Origin: Macrosoma leucophasiata
Lineage: Eukaryota; Arthropoda; Insecta; Lepidoptera; Hedylidae
Assembly: GCA_036365455.1 (NCBI GenBank)
Contig: JAWQUS010000002.1
Span: 310,001 to 374,000, forward strand
Length of the DNA stretch: 64,000 bases
Reading direction: 5' to 3'
Shown here: piece after piece, positions 10,419 to 21,348 of the stretch
Numbering within the stretch: the stretch's first letter is position 1
Layout: each line of letters starts with the position of its first letter
Notes under the pieces: generated by a model
Seen by the model: the letters and a program-made list of their open reading frames with translations, nothing else
What the model was told of the DNA's origin: nothing
Databases searched by the model: none
Position numbers and translations under genes: made by a program

Positions 10419-10664
10419 CAGTGGTCAACAATAAATATTGCACATCGAGCCTAGGAAGGAGACTTCGGCTTATTTCGGGTCTGTAGAGCGTTATCTCATT
10501 CGCACCGTACCTTTTTGACGTTTGTCAAGCATTTCGAGTTTTGACCAATACCGGACTGTCAGTGCTTACGTAGGCAGTGTGCAAAAGAGATAACGCTCTA
10601 CGGTCGAAACGAGCCGATCGTCTCTTTCGCAGGCTCGATGTGCAATATTAATTGTTGAGTACTG
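10419..10664. mobile_element. MITE with CAGT ends and TA borders (Tc1/mariner-like)
   Basis: The outer ends read TA|CAGT...ACTG|TA (TA at 10417-10418 and 10665-10666). The arms agree for about 80 bp: left 'tgcacatcgagcctaggaag' with 'gtagagcgttatctcattcg', right 'agataacgctctacggtcga' with 'aggctcgatgtgcaatatta'. TA target sites with CAGT termini are typical of Tc1/mariner elements. It is 246 bp with no transposase. Partial relatives lie at 28282-28416 and 50970-51060. Confidence 0.85.
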
Positions 10665-10701
10665 TACTTATATGAAGGGTGTTACGGATAAAATCGGTCA
10701 C

Positions 10702-10836
10702 GGGATTGGTGGAGATGCGGGTTGCGGGCGGTTGTGGAACCCGCTGTCGGCTGTTTTCAAACTGCCCATAAGGCCTCCGACAAGGTTTAACGACTGCTAT
10801 CTATCGATAGGAACCGAGACCGACGGCTTCACGTGG
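10702..10836 (-). repeat. SINE-2 (5S-headed SINE) body fragment
   Basis: 'gatgcgggttgcgggcggtt', 'aacccgctgtcggctgtttt', 'aaggcctccgacaaggttta' and 'acgactgctatctatcgata' match the body of the copies at 24431-24798 (-) and 21349-21709 (+). The 5S-like head and the 3' tail are both missing. Confidence 0.8.
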
Positions 10837-11267
10837 AATCTTATTATATCCAAATTGAAATCCCAAACTAGTAAGTCTGCAAAACCTCCAGATATGATCA
10901 GTAATTTTTGCTTGATTCTGCGGTGCCGATCTCAAGCTCCGTGACTGAGGATCTCTCCTAAACCATAATTCAAGTTTTAATGAAGACAGACCAAACACAA
11001 GTACAGTTTCAGAGGTGCGTTCAGAATTCTAACAAGATGTGAGCGCGGACGGTTTAGATGTAGATAACTGCACGTGAACAGCCAAGAGCTGCGGTGAATG
11101 TTAATAAAATTCGATGTGCAAAGCAATCGCTACATCTGGCCCATTTCGTGTAACGGTGAAACGTTTTGAGATACTTTTTTTAAATCTGCACGACATGAAA
11201 ATAACATCACGCCCATAAGAAGTTTTGTTATTTCTGAGGCAGAAATCTAAGGCAGAGTTACTCATAT

Positions 11268-11390
11268 TTACTGGTAGTAGAGTCAAAAGAAGCGTCAATG
11301 AAACTACTACTACAGGGAGCGTAGGCACCACCGCATTACCTAATCTACTTGCTGCTAATTGGTAGTATTCATCACTATGTGTTCCGGTCC
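11268..11390 (+). repeat. SINE-1 5' half
   Basis: 'ttactggtagtagagtc' and 'ggcaccaccgcattacctaa', then 'tctacttgctgctaattggt' and 'tgttccggtcc'. The sequence ends there, with the 3' half absent. Confidence 0.7.
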
Positions 11391-12510
11391 TTCCTTAAAA
11401 ATACGTAGGTGTATAAAAATCTAAGCTCCGAGATTCTTCAACCAAGCGTGTTGAAGAAATCTCCTCAAGAATAGGGAAAAACATTAAGATGGCGCATATT
11501 TATTCTAAGCACGCTACCACCACGATTGTCAACCCCTGACAAATGCGCGCGAGACACGAAACGTAATGAGACCGAATGTTTACGACCTACTTAACCCCAC
11601 ACTTAATAAGATTATGCCACGACATTGTGAAAGTGATAATCTGTGGACGGGAACGGAATGAACGAAGGCATTAATGTCCAACGGGCATGAATGGACATAT
11701 GGTAAGCTGTTATTGATGATGATGGTTTACAGGACACTAATTGTGTGAGTATTAACATGTTAGCTGGACTAACTAAAGTGGACATGTTATAATTACTTAG
11801 GTTCGGTTGCATCAAAATGTTTGTTAGGCTGGGCTTCGCATCATCGACGGATTGCGCTCTGAGAGTGCCGGCAGAAGTGAGAACTTGAATATTAACGTTG
11901 TGCATTTCTCAGCGTCAGGGTGGCCATATTATTATTGTCGAGGTAGCGTTTGCCAGCCGGACTCCAGCCTACTCGGGCTCCTTACGAGTAAGTCTGTCGG
12001 GCTTGCCCCAAGCATCTATTTTGGACCCCGGGCATGAGGAGTCACCGACCCAAATGGCCCTTCCGGCCCAGTCTGACCTTGGGGCATATTAACAAATAAT
12101 GACGATATCCTATGCAATTTCATGTCTCGAAATTGATTTTATTGAAGGAATATATTATATAGTGACTGTTTCATTCACATACAAATGTAACACCATTACA
12201 CAACCATCATTGCACGGTACGACTCATCAAATCTTTTGACTCCACACAAAACATCAAACCACTAATACTTTCACTCATTTATAACACAATAGTGAAAACC
12301 ATTACATTTATTTGTTTACTGATTATTGATTGACATGCACTCTGAACTGATACTGTATTGTTGCATCGTCATCGATACAGCCGATAACTTTCTGATTGAC
12401 TGGAAACAGTAAACCTAAAGTGGCTTTGATTAGTTCAACTGTTTTCGGATTCAAACATTTATAGATATCTATATATATAATAGTTATAAATTGAACAGCG
12501 TAATTTAAGA
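11391..12510. other. no gene seen; one GC-rich patch
   Basis: The patch at about 11930-12090 ('ccagccggactccagcctac', 'tcgggcttgccccaagca') looks like decayed LINE-type coding sequence, but no frame gives a recognisable domain. The rest is AT-rich with no repeat seen. Confidence 0.3.
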
Positions 12511-12514
12511 GTTG

Positions 12515-12612
12515 TTTTTTTGGGATTCCGTACCTCGAAAGACAAGAAAACGGAACCCTCGTGCGTCTGTCTGTCTGTCACTGTCATTTTTCTCCGTAAG
12601 TGCTATACCGAT
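12515..12612 (+). repeat. rep-F fragment
   Basis: 'tttttgggattccgtacctc', 'ggaaccctcgtgcgtctgtc' and a (TGTC)n run match the same end of rep-F that is complete at 22223-22842. Confidence 0.6.
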
Positions 12613-12749
12613 TGAGTTACAAATACGAGTGTGTAAGTCAGTGACCCAAACATGAATGAGTAACAACATGTTGAAAATTCATTTATTTTTGTAATTCATT
12701 CATGTTTGGATGATGAATTGCTGGTTTTTCAAACTATATTGTATGATAC

Positions 12750-12790
12750 TGATAGAGTTCCAGTGACAGAGCTTGAGGGCGAAGGCATTT
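12750..12790 (+). repeat. SINE-1 head fragment
   Basis: 'gatagagttccagtgacaga' followed by 'gcttgagggcgaaggca', the first part of a SINE-1 head without the downstream ACCACC. Confidence 0.5.
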
Positions 12791-12972
12791 GTAACGAACT
12801 CCACGGCCGTTCAAAGTTTTGCGCGTACAGCCACAAGTTTTTTTTATCAGAGTTGGGGTTACAATCGATTTTATATCGTAAATTCTGTTAAAATTGTTTG
12901 TAATGTATATAGGTATGTATCTTCACGCCAAGTCCCTCATGGATTAAGCAGAGACTGTGTAACGACAGATAT

Positions 12973-13226
12973 TTTTACTGGTGGTAGAGCTCCAGGGACG
13001 GAGCTCGCGGGCGTAGGTACCACCGCATTACCTAATATACTTGCCGCTAAATGGTAGTTTCAGCACTATCATGTTCCGGTCAGGTGGTAATGTATGGCCC
13101 TGGAATTTCCGGCACAGAGGCATAACACCTTAGGCCTCAGGAGTGGTAACGCATCTGCATTTTGACCTTGGTCTTTCTGTAGGTGTCTATAGGCTGCAGT
13201 CATTACTTAACATCAATGTGAACAGC
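12973..13226 (+). mobile_element. SINE-1A, 3' tail missing
   Basis: A clean head (TTTTACTGGTGGTAGAGC), 'cctggaatttccggcacaga', 'aacaccttaggcctcaggag' and 'gtctttctgtaggtgtctat', ending abruptly after 'aacatcaatgtgaacag' with no A tail. The loss of the tail must postdate insertion. Confidence 0.85.
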
Positions 13227-13599
13227 CCATATCCCGGTCCTGAGACACCTCACGTCCTTCTTAAATATATATTCTCTCGTCTCTTCATACATGCACTCCG
13301 ATACCTAAGACTCTTGGTCAAGGTAGATCAGTCTTGGTCTTCCTGTTATTTTTAAGACTTAAGTAATTTTATTTACATATGGGAATATGATAGGGATACC
13401 AAGGTGCGGATGTGACAAACCAGGATCGCAATGCGTTAAACACGTAGAGAAGCGACTCTCACTTCGTAAACATGTACTGAACACGGAATACGGCGCACTG
13501 CACACCACTACACCGCACTTGTAGTGCTACTGATGTGAAACTGCACTCTGTAATAATAAAACATCTTATTATAACTAAATATCTAAGTCGCCGCAGTGA

Positions 13600-13686
13600 C
13601 TAGCGCAGGTTTGCGGTCGTACGCACCACCGCGTTCCTTAATCTTCCCGCTAAACGGTAGTGTTCAGCGCTACGTGTTCCGGTGAA
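13600..13686 (+). repeat. SINE-1 fragment, decayed
   Basis: 'cgcaccaccgcgttccttaa', 'cccgctaaacggtagtgttc' and 'agcgctacgtgttccggtg' correspond to the middle of the 5' half. Confidence 0.65.
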
Positions 13687-13875
13687 ATAATGCACGGGTA
13701 TGGTATATCTTTGATGGTGCGTGTGTCAGCTCCGTCGCACGACGGGAGTCATGAACCGCGTTTCGCCTCAGCTTTCGTGCTTCGCTTGGTTTTACTCCTC
13801 ATAAAATTGCCTAACTTTATAACTCAAATCTTTATCGAACTTTAAAAAAGTGGTTACTATCTCAAACTAATGAGG

Positions 13876-14176
13876 TTTTACTGGTGGTAGAGTTCCAGTG
13901 ACGGAGCTCGCGGGCGTAGGCACCACCGCATTACCTAATATACTTGCCGCTAAATGGTAGTGTTCAGCACTATCGTGTTCCGGTCAGGTGGTGATGTACG
14001 GCCCTGTAATTTCAGGCACAGAGACATATCACCTAATGCCTCAGGAGTGGCAGCGCATCTGCATTTTGACCTCTGGTCATTGTGTGGGTGTCTATAGGCT
14101 GCAGTCATCACTTAACATCAATGTGAACTGCATGCTTGTTTGCCACTTTTATTACATAAAAAAAAAAAAAAAAAAA
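13876..14176 (+). mobile_element. SINE-1A reference copy, full length with target duplication
   Basis: This is the most complete copy. AATGAGG at 13869-13875 is repeated at 14177-14183, directly after an uninterrupted A tail of about 20. Such a direct repeat is what target-primed retroposition leaves. Order: TTTTACTGGTGGTAGAG; a self-complementary GAGTTCC..GGAGCTC; ACCACC pairing back to GGTGGT; CATTACC pairing with GGTAATG-like sequence ~65 nt later; a central 'ttcaggcacagagacatatc'; and the 3' tail 'tgcttgtttgccacttttat'. There is no clear tRNA box A/B and no coding. The long A tail and intact target repeats suggest a young insertion. Confidence 0.9.
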
Positions 14177-14257
14177 AATGAGGAAATTGAAGATCTTCTC
14201 GCGATAATGACATAAATCTGTTAATTTTTTTTCTTCTGTTGTCCTATTAACTCGGTT

Positions 14258-14261
<4 letters not shown>

Positions 14262-14309
<48 letters not shown>
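14262..14309. repeat. (CA)n microsatellite
   Basis: About 24 uninterrupted CA units following 'ctcggttacacg'. Confidence 0.95.
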
Positions 14310-14311
<2 letters not shown>

Positions 14312-15242
14312 CTAGCACACACTTTTCAATCGCACAGATAACATCAGAGTAATTGTTTTATCTTAGTAACTGTTTGTTGATTTCATACATGTACTCATTA
14401 ATTTCAAATAATGGGATTGTGAAATTAATGAGTACTTGCCGGGATAGGTACATTATGTATACAATGTCTTTTAAGTTAGTAACTAAATGTTTGTTTTTGT
14501 TGTTTCTATTTATGTATAACGTCACTTTTATTGATATGTAAATAAGGAAAGCGCTGGTATCTGTTACCACAGTTTTAACTTTTGCTGATGCCAACGATCA
14601 CTTACAAGTTTTGAACTATGTGACTAATGTGACTATGTTTTAGATTAGTTTATATTAAGTAAACGTGTAATTTTTAGTTGAAAATAAAGATTATATTATT
14701 AAAAAAATCGTTTGATAAGGAGTAAACTCCAAAAAACCACTAGGATAATGGTAAATTTTGAATTATAATTGCAATAATTCATAAAAGAAATAAATATAAT
14801 AATGGAGTAAAACAAGCATTCAATCAATAACGGCCCAACTCCAAACACCAGAGGCAGGCGTGTTAGCTAAATAAGTTGGCAGCGATGTTATTCAAGTGTC
14901 GCGTCTGCCCGCTGAGTGACGTCACAGTAACTCAGCGTGAGCTCTGCCAGGAAATGGGCATTCTAAATATATACACTTCGAGAGCGGCGAATAGACAGCG
15001 CAATCTTTTACGAATAGTTGACCGATACTGGAATGAATGTTTAACAAGTTGGTGTAAGGAAAATAACTACCTAACTACCGGTCAATGAGGTTAACATACA
15101 GAGAAGACACCGCGAACAAGACGTGTTCACGTCACCTGTCATGTTACTATGGGAAACTTTTTTATACGATGAAGGAGGAACATAAGTATACCGTTCACAC
15201 TTCTAAAAAAATTCCACATCAGGACAAAATCCTCCCACACAG
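14310..15242. other. no gene accepted
   Basis: A 70-codon frame at 14876-15088 contains a stretch (NLLRIVDRYWNECLTSWCKE) that sounds like a decayed retroelement integrase or gag region, but no diagnostic residues are present. AT-rich otherwise, with no repeat seen at 14310-14870. Confidence 0.3.
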
Positions 15243-15686
15243 ATCTTGCATCATCATTTCAGCCAAAAGACGTCCATTGTCCATCCGTTCTGGGCCGCTC
15301 TCATCCAGCGATTGCTTGCGACCTTCACCAGGTCGTCGGACCACCTCGTGGGGCTTGCCTACGCTTCGTCTTCCGGTACGCGGTCGCCACTCAAGAACTC
15401 ATCTGTCCCAACTTTCGTAAGTTCTTCGAGCCATGTGCCCCGCCCACTGCCAGTTGAGTTTAGCTATTTGGTGGGCTATGTATGTTACTTTGCTTCTCAT
15501 CTTCTCATTTCTGATTCGATCTCGCATAAAAACTCCGGGCATAGCTCTCTCCATTGCTCTCTGCGTGACTTTGAGTCTTCTTATGAGATCCATGGTGAGC
15601 GACCACGTTTCGGTACCGTATGTCATCACTGGCAACACACACTGGTCAAATGATCTTGCATCATAATAATATGAAGGATATACCAT
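15243..15686 (-). pseudogene. RTE-like LINE, ORF2 C-terminus and 3' end
   Basis: The minus strand encodes, in order from 15660 downward, FDQCVLPVMTYGTETWSLT, then LIRRLKVTQRAMERAMPGV, RDRIRNEKMRSKVTYIAHQI and LNWQWAGHMARR. This is the region after the reverse-transcriptase domain in RTE-clade ORF2 proteins. A frame change near 15400 is followed by a decayed GRPPTRW-like segment ('ccacctcgtgggg'), and the 3' end is 'ttttggctgaaatgatgatg' on minus. The N-terminal endonuclease and RT core are absent. It is a dead copy and could not be made by the cell as an enzyme. Confidence 0.85.
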
Positions 15687-15826
15687 AATCGCCAGGCTTG
15701 GCAGACGGATTGGCGATCGCAGCGATCGTTTAATCGCGAAACACTGGTGCCCACCCTGCGTTATTGCTTTTACTACCAGCCTATTAATTTGGTTTGACCG
15801 CCATTGTTCTAGCCGTCCAAATGGAT
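15687..15826 (-). repeat. RTE-like LINE 3' UTR, second piece in tandem
   Basis: 'cgccaggcttggcagacgga', 'ttggcgatcgcagcgatcgt' and 'tttgaccgccattgttctag' are the inverse of the 3' UTR seen at 62867-63118. It lies upstream, in minus orientation, of the ORF2 fragment, so two RTE pieces sit head to tail. Confidence 0.65.
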
Positions 15827-16025
15827 GACAAGGGACTACTACTGTGAAAAATGTCAGCCTTCTTGATACAAGGGGATAAGTTGGGTGTTGATATGGCAGA
15901 CAGTGAGTCAGGTCTTTTCATTTTTAAATAGGTATCTATAGATTTCCCTGTCCATCTTGTATATTATTATATACCACTACGGCAGAACGATGAAGGTAGA
16001 TGGAAGCATGGGTATGTAGGTAGGT
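15827..16025. other. no feature seen
   Basis: Short unassigned spacer rich in 'gtaggtaggtatg' near its right end. Confidence 0.3.
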
Positions 16026-16026
16026 A

Positions 16027-16110
16027 TGTCAAGACCGGAATATCTGGCGCTCCACACACTCTGCCTACCCTGTAGAGGACCTGGCGTGAAGATACATACA
16101 TACCATATAT
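16027..16110 (+). repeat. dispersed repeat fragment (rep-G)
   Basis: 'gtcaagaccggaatatctgg' followed by 'ctctgcctaccctgt' and 'ggacctggcgtgaagataca'. The same order is present at 53326-53402 and, inverted and shorter, at 48410-48455. Confidence 0.55.
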
Positions 16111-17399
16111 ATACATCATACTTCCTCATACTGATGAACCTCGATGAACCGGCCAGTTACCGCGTATCGACACGGGCTTTACTACCCACGATACAATCAC
16201 AATCGCCTATCGCGGACGCATGTAAACGCCGGTGTCAATCTGTCGCCATTTATCGCTGCGTTACAGCGAAGCGATGCTGTCGCTATCGCGGCCGCTGCGT
16301 CATGCGATATCGGACAAGTTTATCTGGTCGAACATTATGCAATCAGTATTTATTGTTGTCTTCGAAGTTCGATAAGCCAGGATTGAAACATGTTTTTGCG
16401 TTTGCTACATAGTTTTAGTATTTATTAAGGTTATCTAATGCTTAGACTCGATTATCCGTCTATCTGCCATATTGATTTATCCATATGCCATGATCATTTA
16501 AACCGTTTCTTATATTTAGTTAGTTTAGTTAATGTCTATCACACAATGATCTTCTTAGAAGGAACACTTCTTATGAAATTCTCTCTAGCGTTTGGCCTGT
16601 TTTTTTAGTTCTTAGGTTAGCAACAACTCTACATTTAACTTATTACTACCTATCAAACCTTCTACCCTGGTTACTACGCAACCGTCTCGAAGCTCTTCCT
16701 AGAAATATAACCCTATTCGCATAAAAGATAAAAAATATTCAACAGGAACAGAGGCATAATCTAGGTGAATATAATCAGGAGCGCTTACTCCTTAAACTAA
16801 ATTTTATTTTGATGCATCATTGCAAGAATTGACATTTAAGTATTTCAATATTTTTATAAAGTGAACCTTCTGTGAATGTGCTATTAAGTACTCTATGGTT
16901 CTATTGACAACGCGATTGAAGCATTTTACCGGACTTAAATTATTTTTTCGTTAATATTACTTGGAGATGAATAATTCGGGAAAGTTACCAATTTGATGTA
17001 ATTTGTGTTTTTACGTTCCAAAATGTTTTAATTTAGTTTTCTTTTCTATGAAAATATCTATAGTATTTTATACATGAGTCACGGCAATACGTGGCTCGAT
17101 TCAGGCTACAATCTCACCACGCCAGTATAATCTATTGAAATGAATAGCAATGAAATCGTAATCGCGCGAAAACAGAACATGGCAGTCGTAAATATGGCCT
17201 CCGACACGGTACGCGCGTCGACGCACCGCGGGAACACGATATATCGCATCCCTGTTTCATCTATTTACAACACAGATCAACATATGGAGTGTTTCTTGTT
17301 ATTATGACTTTGTTTATATATTTCTGTAATACTCAATTGATTCTGATTGAAGCTTGAAAGAGAGATGGAGTATAGAGATCACATTAAAATACTACCAAA
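16111..17399. other. no gene seen; GC-rich patch 16140-16330
   Basis: The patch ('gtttatctggtcg', 'cgctatcgcggccgctgcgt') has overlapping short open frames but no recognisable domain. A second patch at 17165-17255 ('ggtacgcgcgtcgacgcacc') resembles the GC-rich cores at 17690 and 18165. The rest is AT-rich. Confidence 0.3.
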
Positions 17400-17404
17400 C
17401 TTCT

Positions 17405-17890
17405 CATACTACCATAGGTGCAGTACATGTCTGTCAAGGTCTGTGAGTTTTTATTCTACCTAAATATAAGTTTGATTTCAGTTAGACGACCTGACGACTT
17501 GCTGTGGCCAGCCCTCAACTGTGTGTCACCAAAAACATGTACAGTCAAGCTATAAGGAGTACAAAATGACTGTAAACTACATGTTTTTGTAAGTACATCT
17601 AGATTCATTTTGATACATGATATCTCCGTGCCCGTTTGATACTGATGCTTTATCTACTTTCACAAGTCGAAGTATCTCTACGTGCCGTACGCGGACGTGA
17701 TATCGCGATATCCGCACCCGGCGTACGACGCTCGTCCGCATCGACACCTCCCGCTTGATACTGACAATTTATTTACTGCACGCTATTTCACTTTAATTAC
17801 ACTCTATTTATCTATTTCTAATATCTCAATGTTGAATTTCGTTGTTCCAAAAGCACATTTTGTCATGTTAATTTATATTGTGTATTAAAA
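17405..17890. repeat. diverged duplicated segment, copy 1, with palindromic core
   Basis: The core 'tatctctacgtgccgtacgc' to 'tgatactgacaatttatt' is repeated in diverged form at 18150-18260. It contains a perfect 14-bp palindrome GATATCGCGATATC (17699-17712) inside larger inverted flanks (CGTACGCGGA..TCCGCACCCGGCGTACG). Upstream 'catgtctgtcaaggtctgtg' is echoed at about 17950. Function is unknown. Confidence 0.6.
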
Positions 17891-17934
17891 TAATTTAACT
17901 GACGCCTATTTCCCAAAATTTTAAGCAGTTAGCA

Positions 17935-18300
17935 AAATTGTAAGTATATGCTTGTCAAAGTCTACGAAATCTATAGGTTTGACCTCAGACAAACGTCCGC
18001 GCAGGCAGATTACCAATTGTGATTCCACGACAAAGAAAAGTAATATTCAGTGACAAAAGGCGATGCAACTTCATTTTTCTTGAGCCCCATTTATTTTTTG
18101 TAAGTTTGTTCCTATTTTACCCTGATCCACGGTATCACAAAATCACAGTATCTCTATCGTGCCGCACGCGGACGCGATACCGCGGGATCCGCGCTCGCCG
18201 CACGACGCTCATCCGATTCGACACTTCCGCTAGATACTGACGATTTATTTACGACTCGTTTCACTTTGATTACCCTCCATCGCATTACTTATTTCTCACT
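17935..18300. repeat. diverged duplicated segment, copy 2
   Basis: 'tatctctatcgtgccgcacg', then 'gcggacgcgataccgcggga' and 'gctagatactgacgattta' align with copy 1. The palindrome is broken here (gataccgcgggatcc). A one-base insertion between the copies shifts any shared frame, which argues against coding. Confidence 0.6.
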
Positions 18301-19110
18301 GTTGGATTTCTGTAGGTTACCTGCAGGTAATTTGTCTGCAGTTAAATCAGCCCTTAGAAAATTGAACGCATGTTTCTTCGAAAAAATATGCATAGATGCA
18401 CTTATGGTGGCGCAGGGTAGGTTATTAGTATCCAAATTAATATTCAGCTCGTATTTAGGTACCTATACATAAATTCATTCTTCAAATTGATATTTTTCTA
18501 TGACTTCTTTTCTATTCAGATAAAAAGTTCAAACTAAAGAAGTGGCGAGCAACAGCCAGACAAACAATAACTGTCAATATTTTCATGCATTGTTCTGTTG
18601 TCAGACAGAACAAACAGACAAGACACGTGTACAAATGTGCACGTGAGCAACTCACAGAGGAGGTGTGGGCGGACGAAAGGCTTGTGTTTTCATTGAATGT
18701 TTAGACAACATAAGCTTTCTTACACATTGAGCAATTTTAACGACAATTTAAAGTAACAGAAAAGGGGAGTACAGGAGAACCATACACTCTGATACATAAA
18801 TTAACATTATACTAAGCAGCCGATTATACAAGTCCCAAAATTGATGTCACTGAGTCGGACAATTATATATTATATTTGACAACTCAATCGTCTTATTAAT
18901 GGTAATTATTTGCTTCATTTTTTTTTTCTCAAATCTATTATTACAAATATATGTTTTATAAAAACGTTAAACAAAATATCTTAATCTATCAATCGTCTTA
19001 TTCAGTTTCCGATGGTAGTGTGGAGGAACGGGTAGAAATGTTCCTCCGATGAAAGGGGAGGATCCTCCGACTAGGCTAGGTGATAGCGCCTGGTCGAGAG
19101 AGGTAGCAGA
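18301..19110. other. no feature seen
   Basis: No repeat, terminal inversion or coding frame recognised. A small inverted set 'ttcctccgatgaaaggggag' with 'gatcctccga' occurs near 19040-19072. Confidence 0.3.
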
Positions 19111-19222
19111 GGCATCTGCATTTCAACCTTAGATTTGTGTGTAGATATATAAAGATTCCATTACCTATACACTTACCATTAATGTGAACAGCACGCCTGT
19201 TTTCCACCTTTGTAAAAAAAAC
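19111..19222 (+). repeat. SINE-1B 3' end
   Basis: 'ggcatctgcatttcaacctt', 'aatgtgaacagcacgcctgt' and 'tttccacctttgt' followed by seven A. 5' truncated and diverged. Confidence 0.65.
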
Positions 19223-19723
19223 TAGGTACTCGAAACACGAAGACTTGGGATACTACGCTTTAGTGACTTTGATAAAATACTGTTCGCAGCAGTATAGTAA
19301 AAATGTTCACTTGATAGGCACGTAGCCTTGTACTACCCACGTGTCCGCTCTCTCTGTCCGCTGCACTTGCGTACAGTCGGTTGTCAATTCGATTGCGCAA
19401 TCAAACAGTAACGCACTCTACTGTACCACGTTGACGACAGGTGGACTTTGTTCTCAACCTGTCAAAACATTTTAATCCAATGGACAATTCGACGATGTTT
19501 ATATAAATATTGATATCGGGTCTTTATAACGACCATGGTCGAGTCGGTGTTGCTCGGCCACCAGTAGTTGAGTGCCATGTCAGGAGTTGGGCAATAAGAG
19601 TAATTTTGTAGTTTGAGTTTGTAGTTAAAAAATACACTTAAAATACAACAATTTTTTTGCAATCAAAATTAGTGCCTCCGTTGTTTGATAATGAGCTTGG
19701 TGAACGTCTATAAACTCAATCGT
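19223..19723. other. no feature seen
   Basis: Unassigned. A short patch 'gcgtacagtcggttgtcaat' near 19370 matches nothing else in the window. Confidence 0.3.
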
Positions 19724-19856
19724 ATCTATCTGCCGCCAATTGGTAGTGTTCAGGACTATCGTGGTCCGTAAACATAGTAATGCCCCCGTAATTACTATCT
19801 AAGAGGCGAACCAACTTAGACCTCAGGGGTGGCAACGCATCTGCAGTTTATAAAAT
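19724..19856 (+). repeat. SINE-1B middle fragment
   Basis: 'atctgccgccaattggtagt', 'gttcaggactatcgtggtcc', 'ccccgtaattactatctaag' and 'agacctcaggggtggcaacg'. Truncated before the 3' tail. Confidence 0.7.
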
Positions 19857-20265
19857 TGGTTTTTGAACCATTGACTCTAATATAATGTAACAGGATGATA
19901 AAACGAACCATGAGAATCTCTTGAATCAGAAAAAATAATACCAACTCGCTATCGGAAGTAGTCTATCTCTATGTAACGTCTATCTTTAAATCAGTAGAAA
20001 CTGGACAAAGTATAAACTCCGTAATAAGTATGGAACTGGACATCAATAAATATTACCTTTACACATGTCTCTGACATTTCTTCGTTTAGTACAGCCACTT
20101 AACATCGACATTGCAACATCGCTCTCCGAGATTAAAACAAAATAGAGTTATTTAAAAAAACGTCCAATTATTTGAGGAACAAATTGTCGACCGCAACTAC
20201 CTGATACTTGCGGGGAACATATCGAACATGACAAATAATAATTGAGAGAGACTCTTAACTCTATA

Positions 20266-20885
20266 AAACGGGCTGTTCACGGTGCTACGTAATATTTTTG
20301 TAAATAAAGCTCAGGGTAATGTGCCACACGTAACGAATCACGTATGTATCAAAGCATATGCCTAATGTAAGTATATGTCTTGGAGAAATATTATGTTATG
20401 TTTTAGATTATATTTTTGAACAAAGCTGATCATAGGATCGGTATCGTTTTGTTAATGAATCACAAAAAGTTGAAATTTTAAAATCTCAGTTATTTTTGCT
20501 TATCCTCATAAAGCTCTGTACTAAAACAGGTGACAGCAGCATCTACTACAATATTAGCTGGATTAAGTTGTTTGTACAAAACAATGTAAATATTACATCG
20601 TCATTTCAGAGACAGACTTTAAAATATTCTGGAATGAACCCGGGAATAATCGCTATTGGAAAAACTCAATATCACTCACTATCAGTTTTAAATAAAATTC
20701 TACGTCCGCCATTACTCTCCAAACTGGGGTTCGAACTTAGAATCGGACGCTTAGCAATAATCGCCCACTAAAAATAAGCCTAAATGGCTGCGTGTGGTAA
20801 AAAAAATCTGCTTTATACCATTAGTTATAGTAGATTGTAGTAAACCCAGTATCTTCTAAAAAGCCGCGCCGTGAACAACCCGCTT
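20266..20885. mobile_element. 620-bp TIR element, TA borders
   Basis: The left end AAACGGGCTGTTCACGGTGC and right end (inverse) AAGCGGGTTGTTCACGGCGC agree at 17 of 20 positions, with TA at 20264-20265 and 20886-20887. No transposase frame lies between, so it is probably a non-autonomous DNA transposon. The interior is AT-rich, with one GC patch near 20700-20750. Confidence 0.55.
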
Positions 20886-21014
20886 TATCCAGGAGAAAAG
20901 CATAAAGCACGAAATAAGTGGCTGACAAAATATCGTGATATAGTGTAGTGTTTATCAGCAACACGGCTATTTGTTATAACAATATACGTCGGGTACTCCG
21001 AGCACCCGCTAATT

Positions 21015-21075
21015 GTTACCGGGCCCCGAACCCGCGACAGATTTATGGAGTTATCTCATACAACCGCCGAGGTAA
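21015..21075 (-). repeat. possible tRNA-like SINE head
   Basis: On minus, 'cctcggcggttgtatgagat' then 'gtcgcgggttcggggcccg' has a box A-like and box B-like layout at tRNA spacing. No body follows, so this is tentative. Confidence 0.3.
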
Positions 21076-21221
21076 TTATGGAAATGGATAAATAAGATAA
21101 ATAATTTTAAAGACATTTTACGTGATGTATTGGATGTTGTTTATTTGTTAGACGTTACGGAACACGGCTTCTTTATTTATTTGAATTAGAAGCTGCTGGT
21201 GGCTCCGAAGTAGTCTGTAAC

Positions 21222-21348
21222 TTTACTGATGGTAGAGCTCGCGTGACGACGCACGCGGGTGTAGGCACCACTGATTAAGCTAATCTAATTGCCGCTAAAC
21301 ATTAGGTAGTGCTTAGCGCCATTGTATTCTGGTTAGGTGGTAATAATG
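21222..21348 (+). mobile_element. SINE-1 5' part, interrupted
   Basis: 'tttactgatggtagagctcg', 'gtgtaggcaccactgatta' and 'attctggttaggtggtaata'. The element is split here by a 5S-headed SINE and resumes at 21716. Confidence 0.8.

Noticed and set aside
14876..15088. Small host gene with a W/C-rich end (RYWNECLTSWCKE)
   Set aside because: No initiation context, homologue or splice pattern can be supported by eye. It may be retroelement debris. A protein search would settle it.
17682..17771. Peptide-like frame (YADVISRYPHPAYDARPH) as a coding exon
   Set aside because: The duplicated copy at 18150 carries an indel that shifts the frame, so the reading frame is not conserved.
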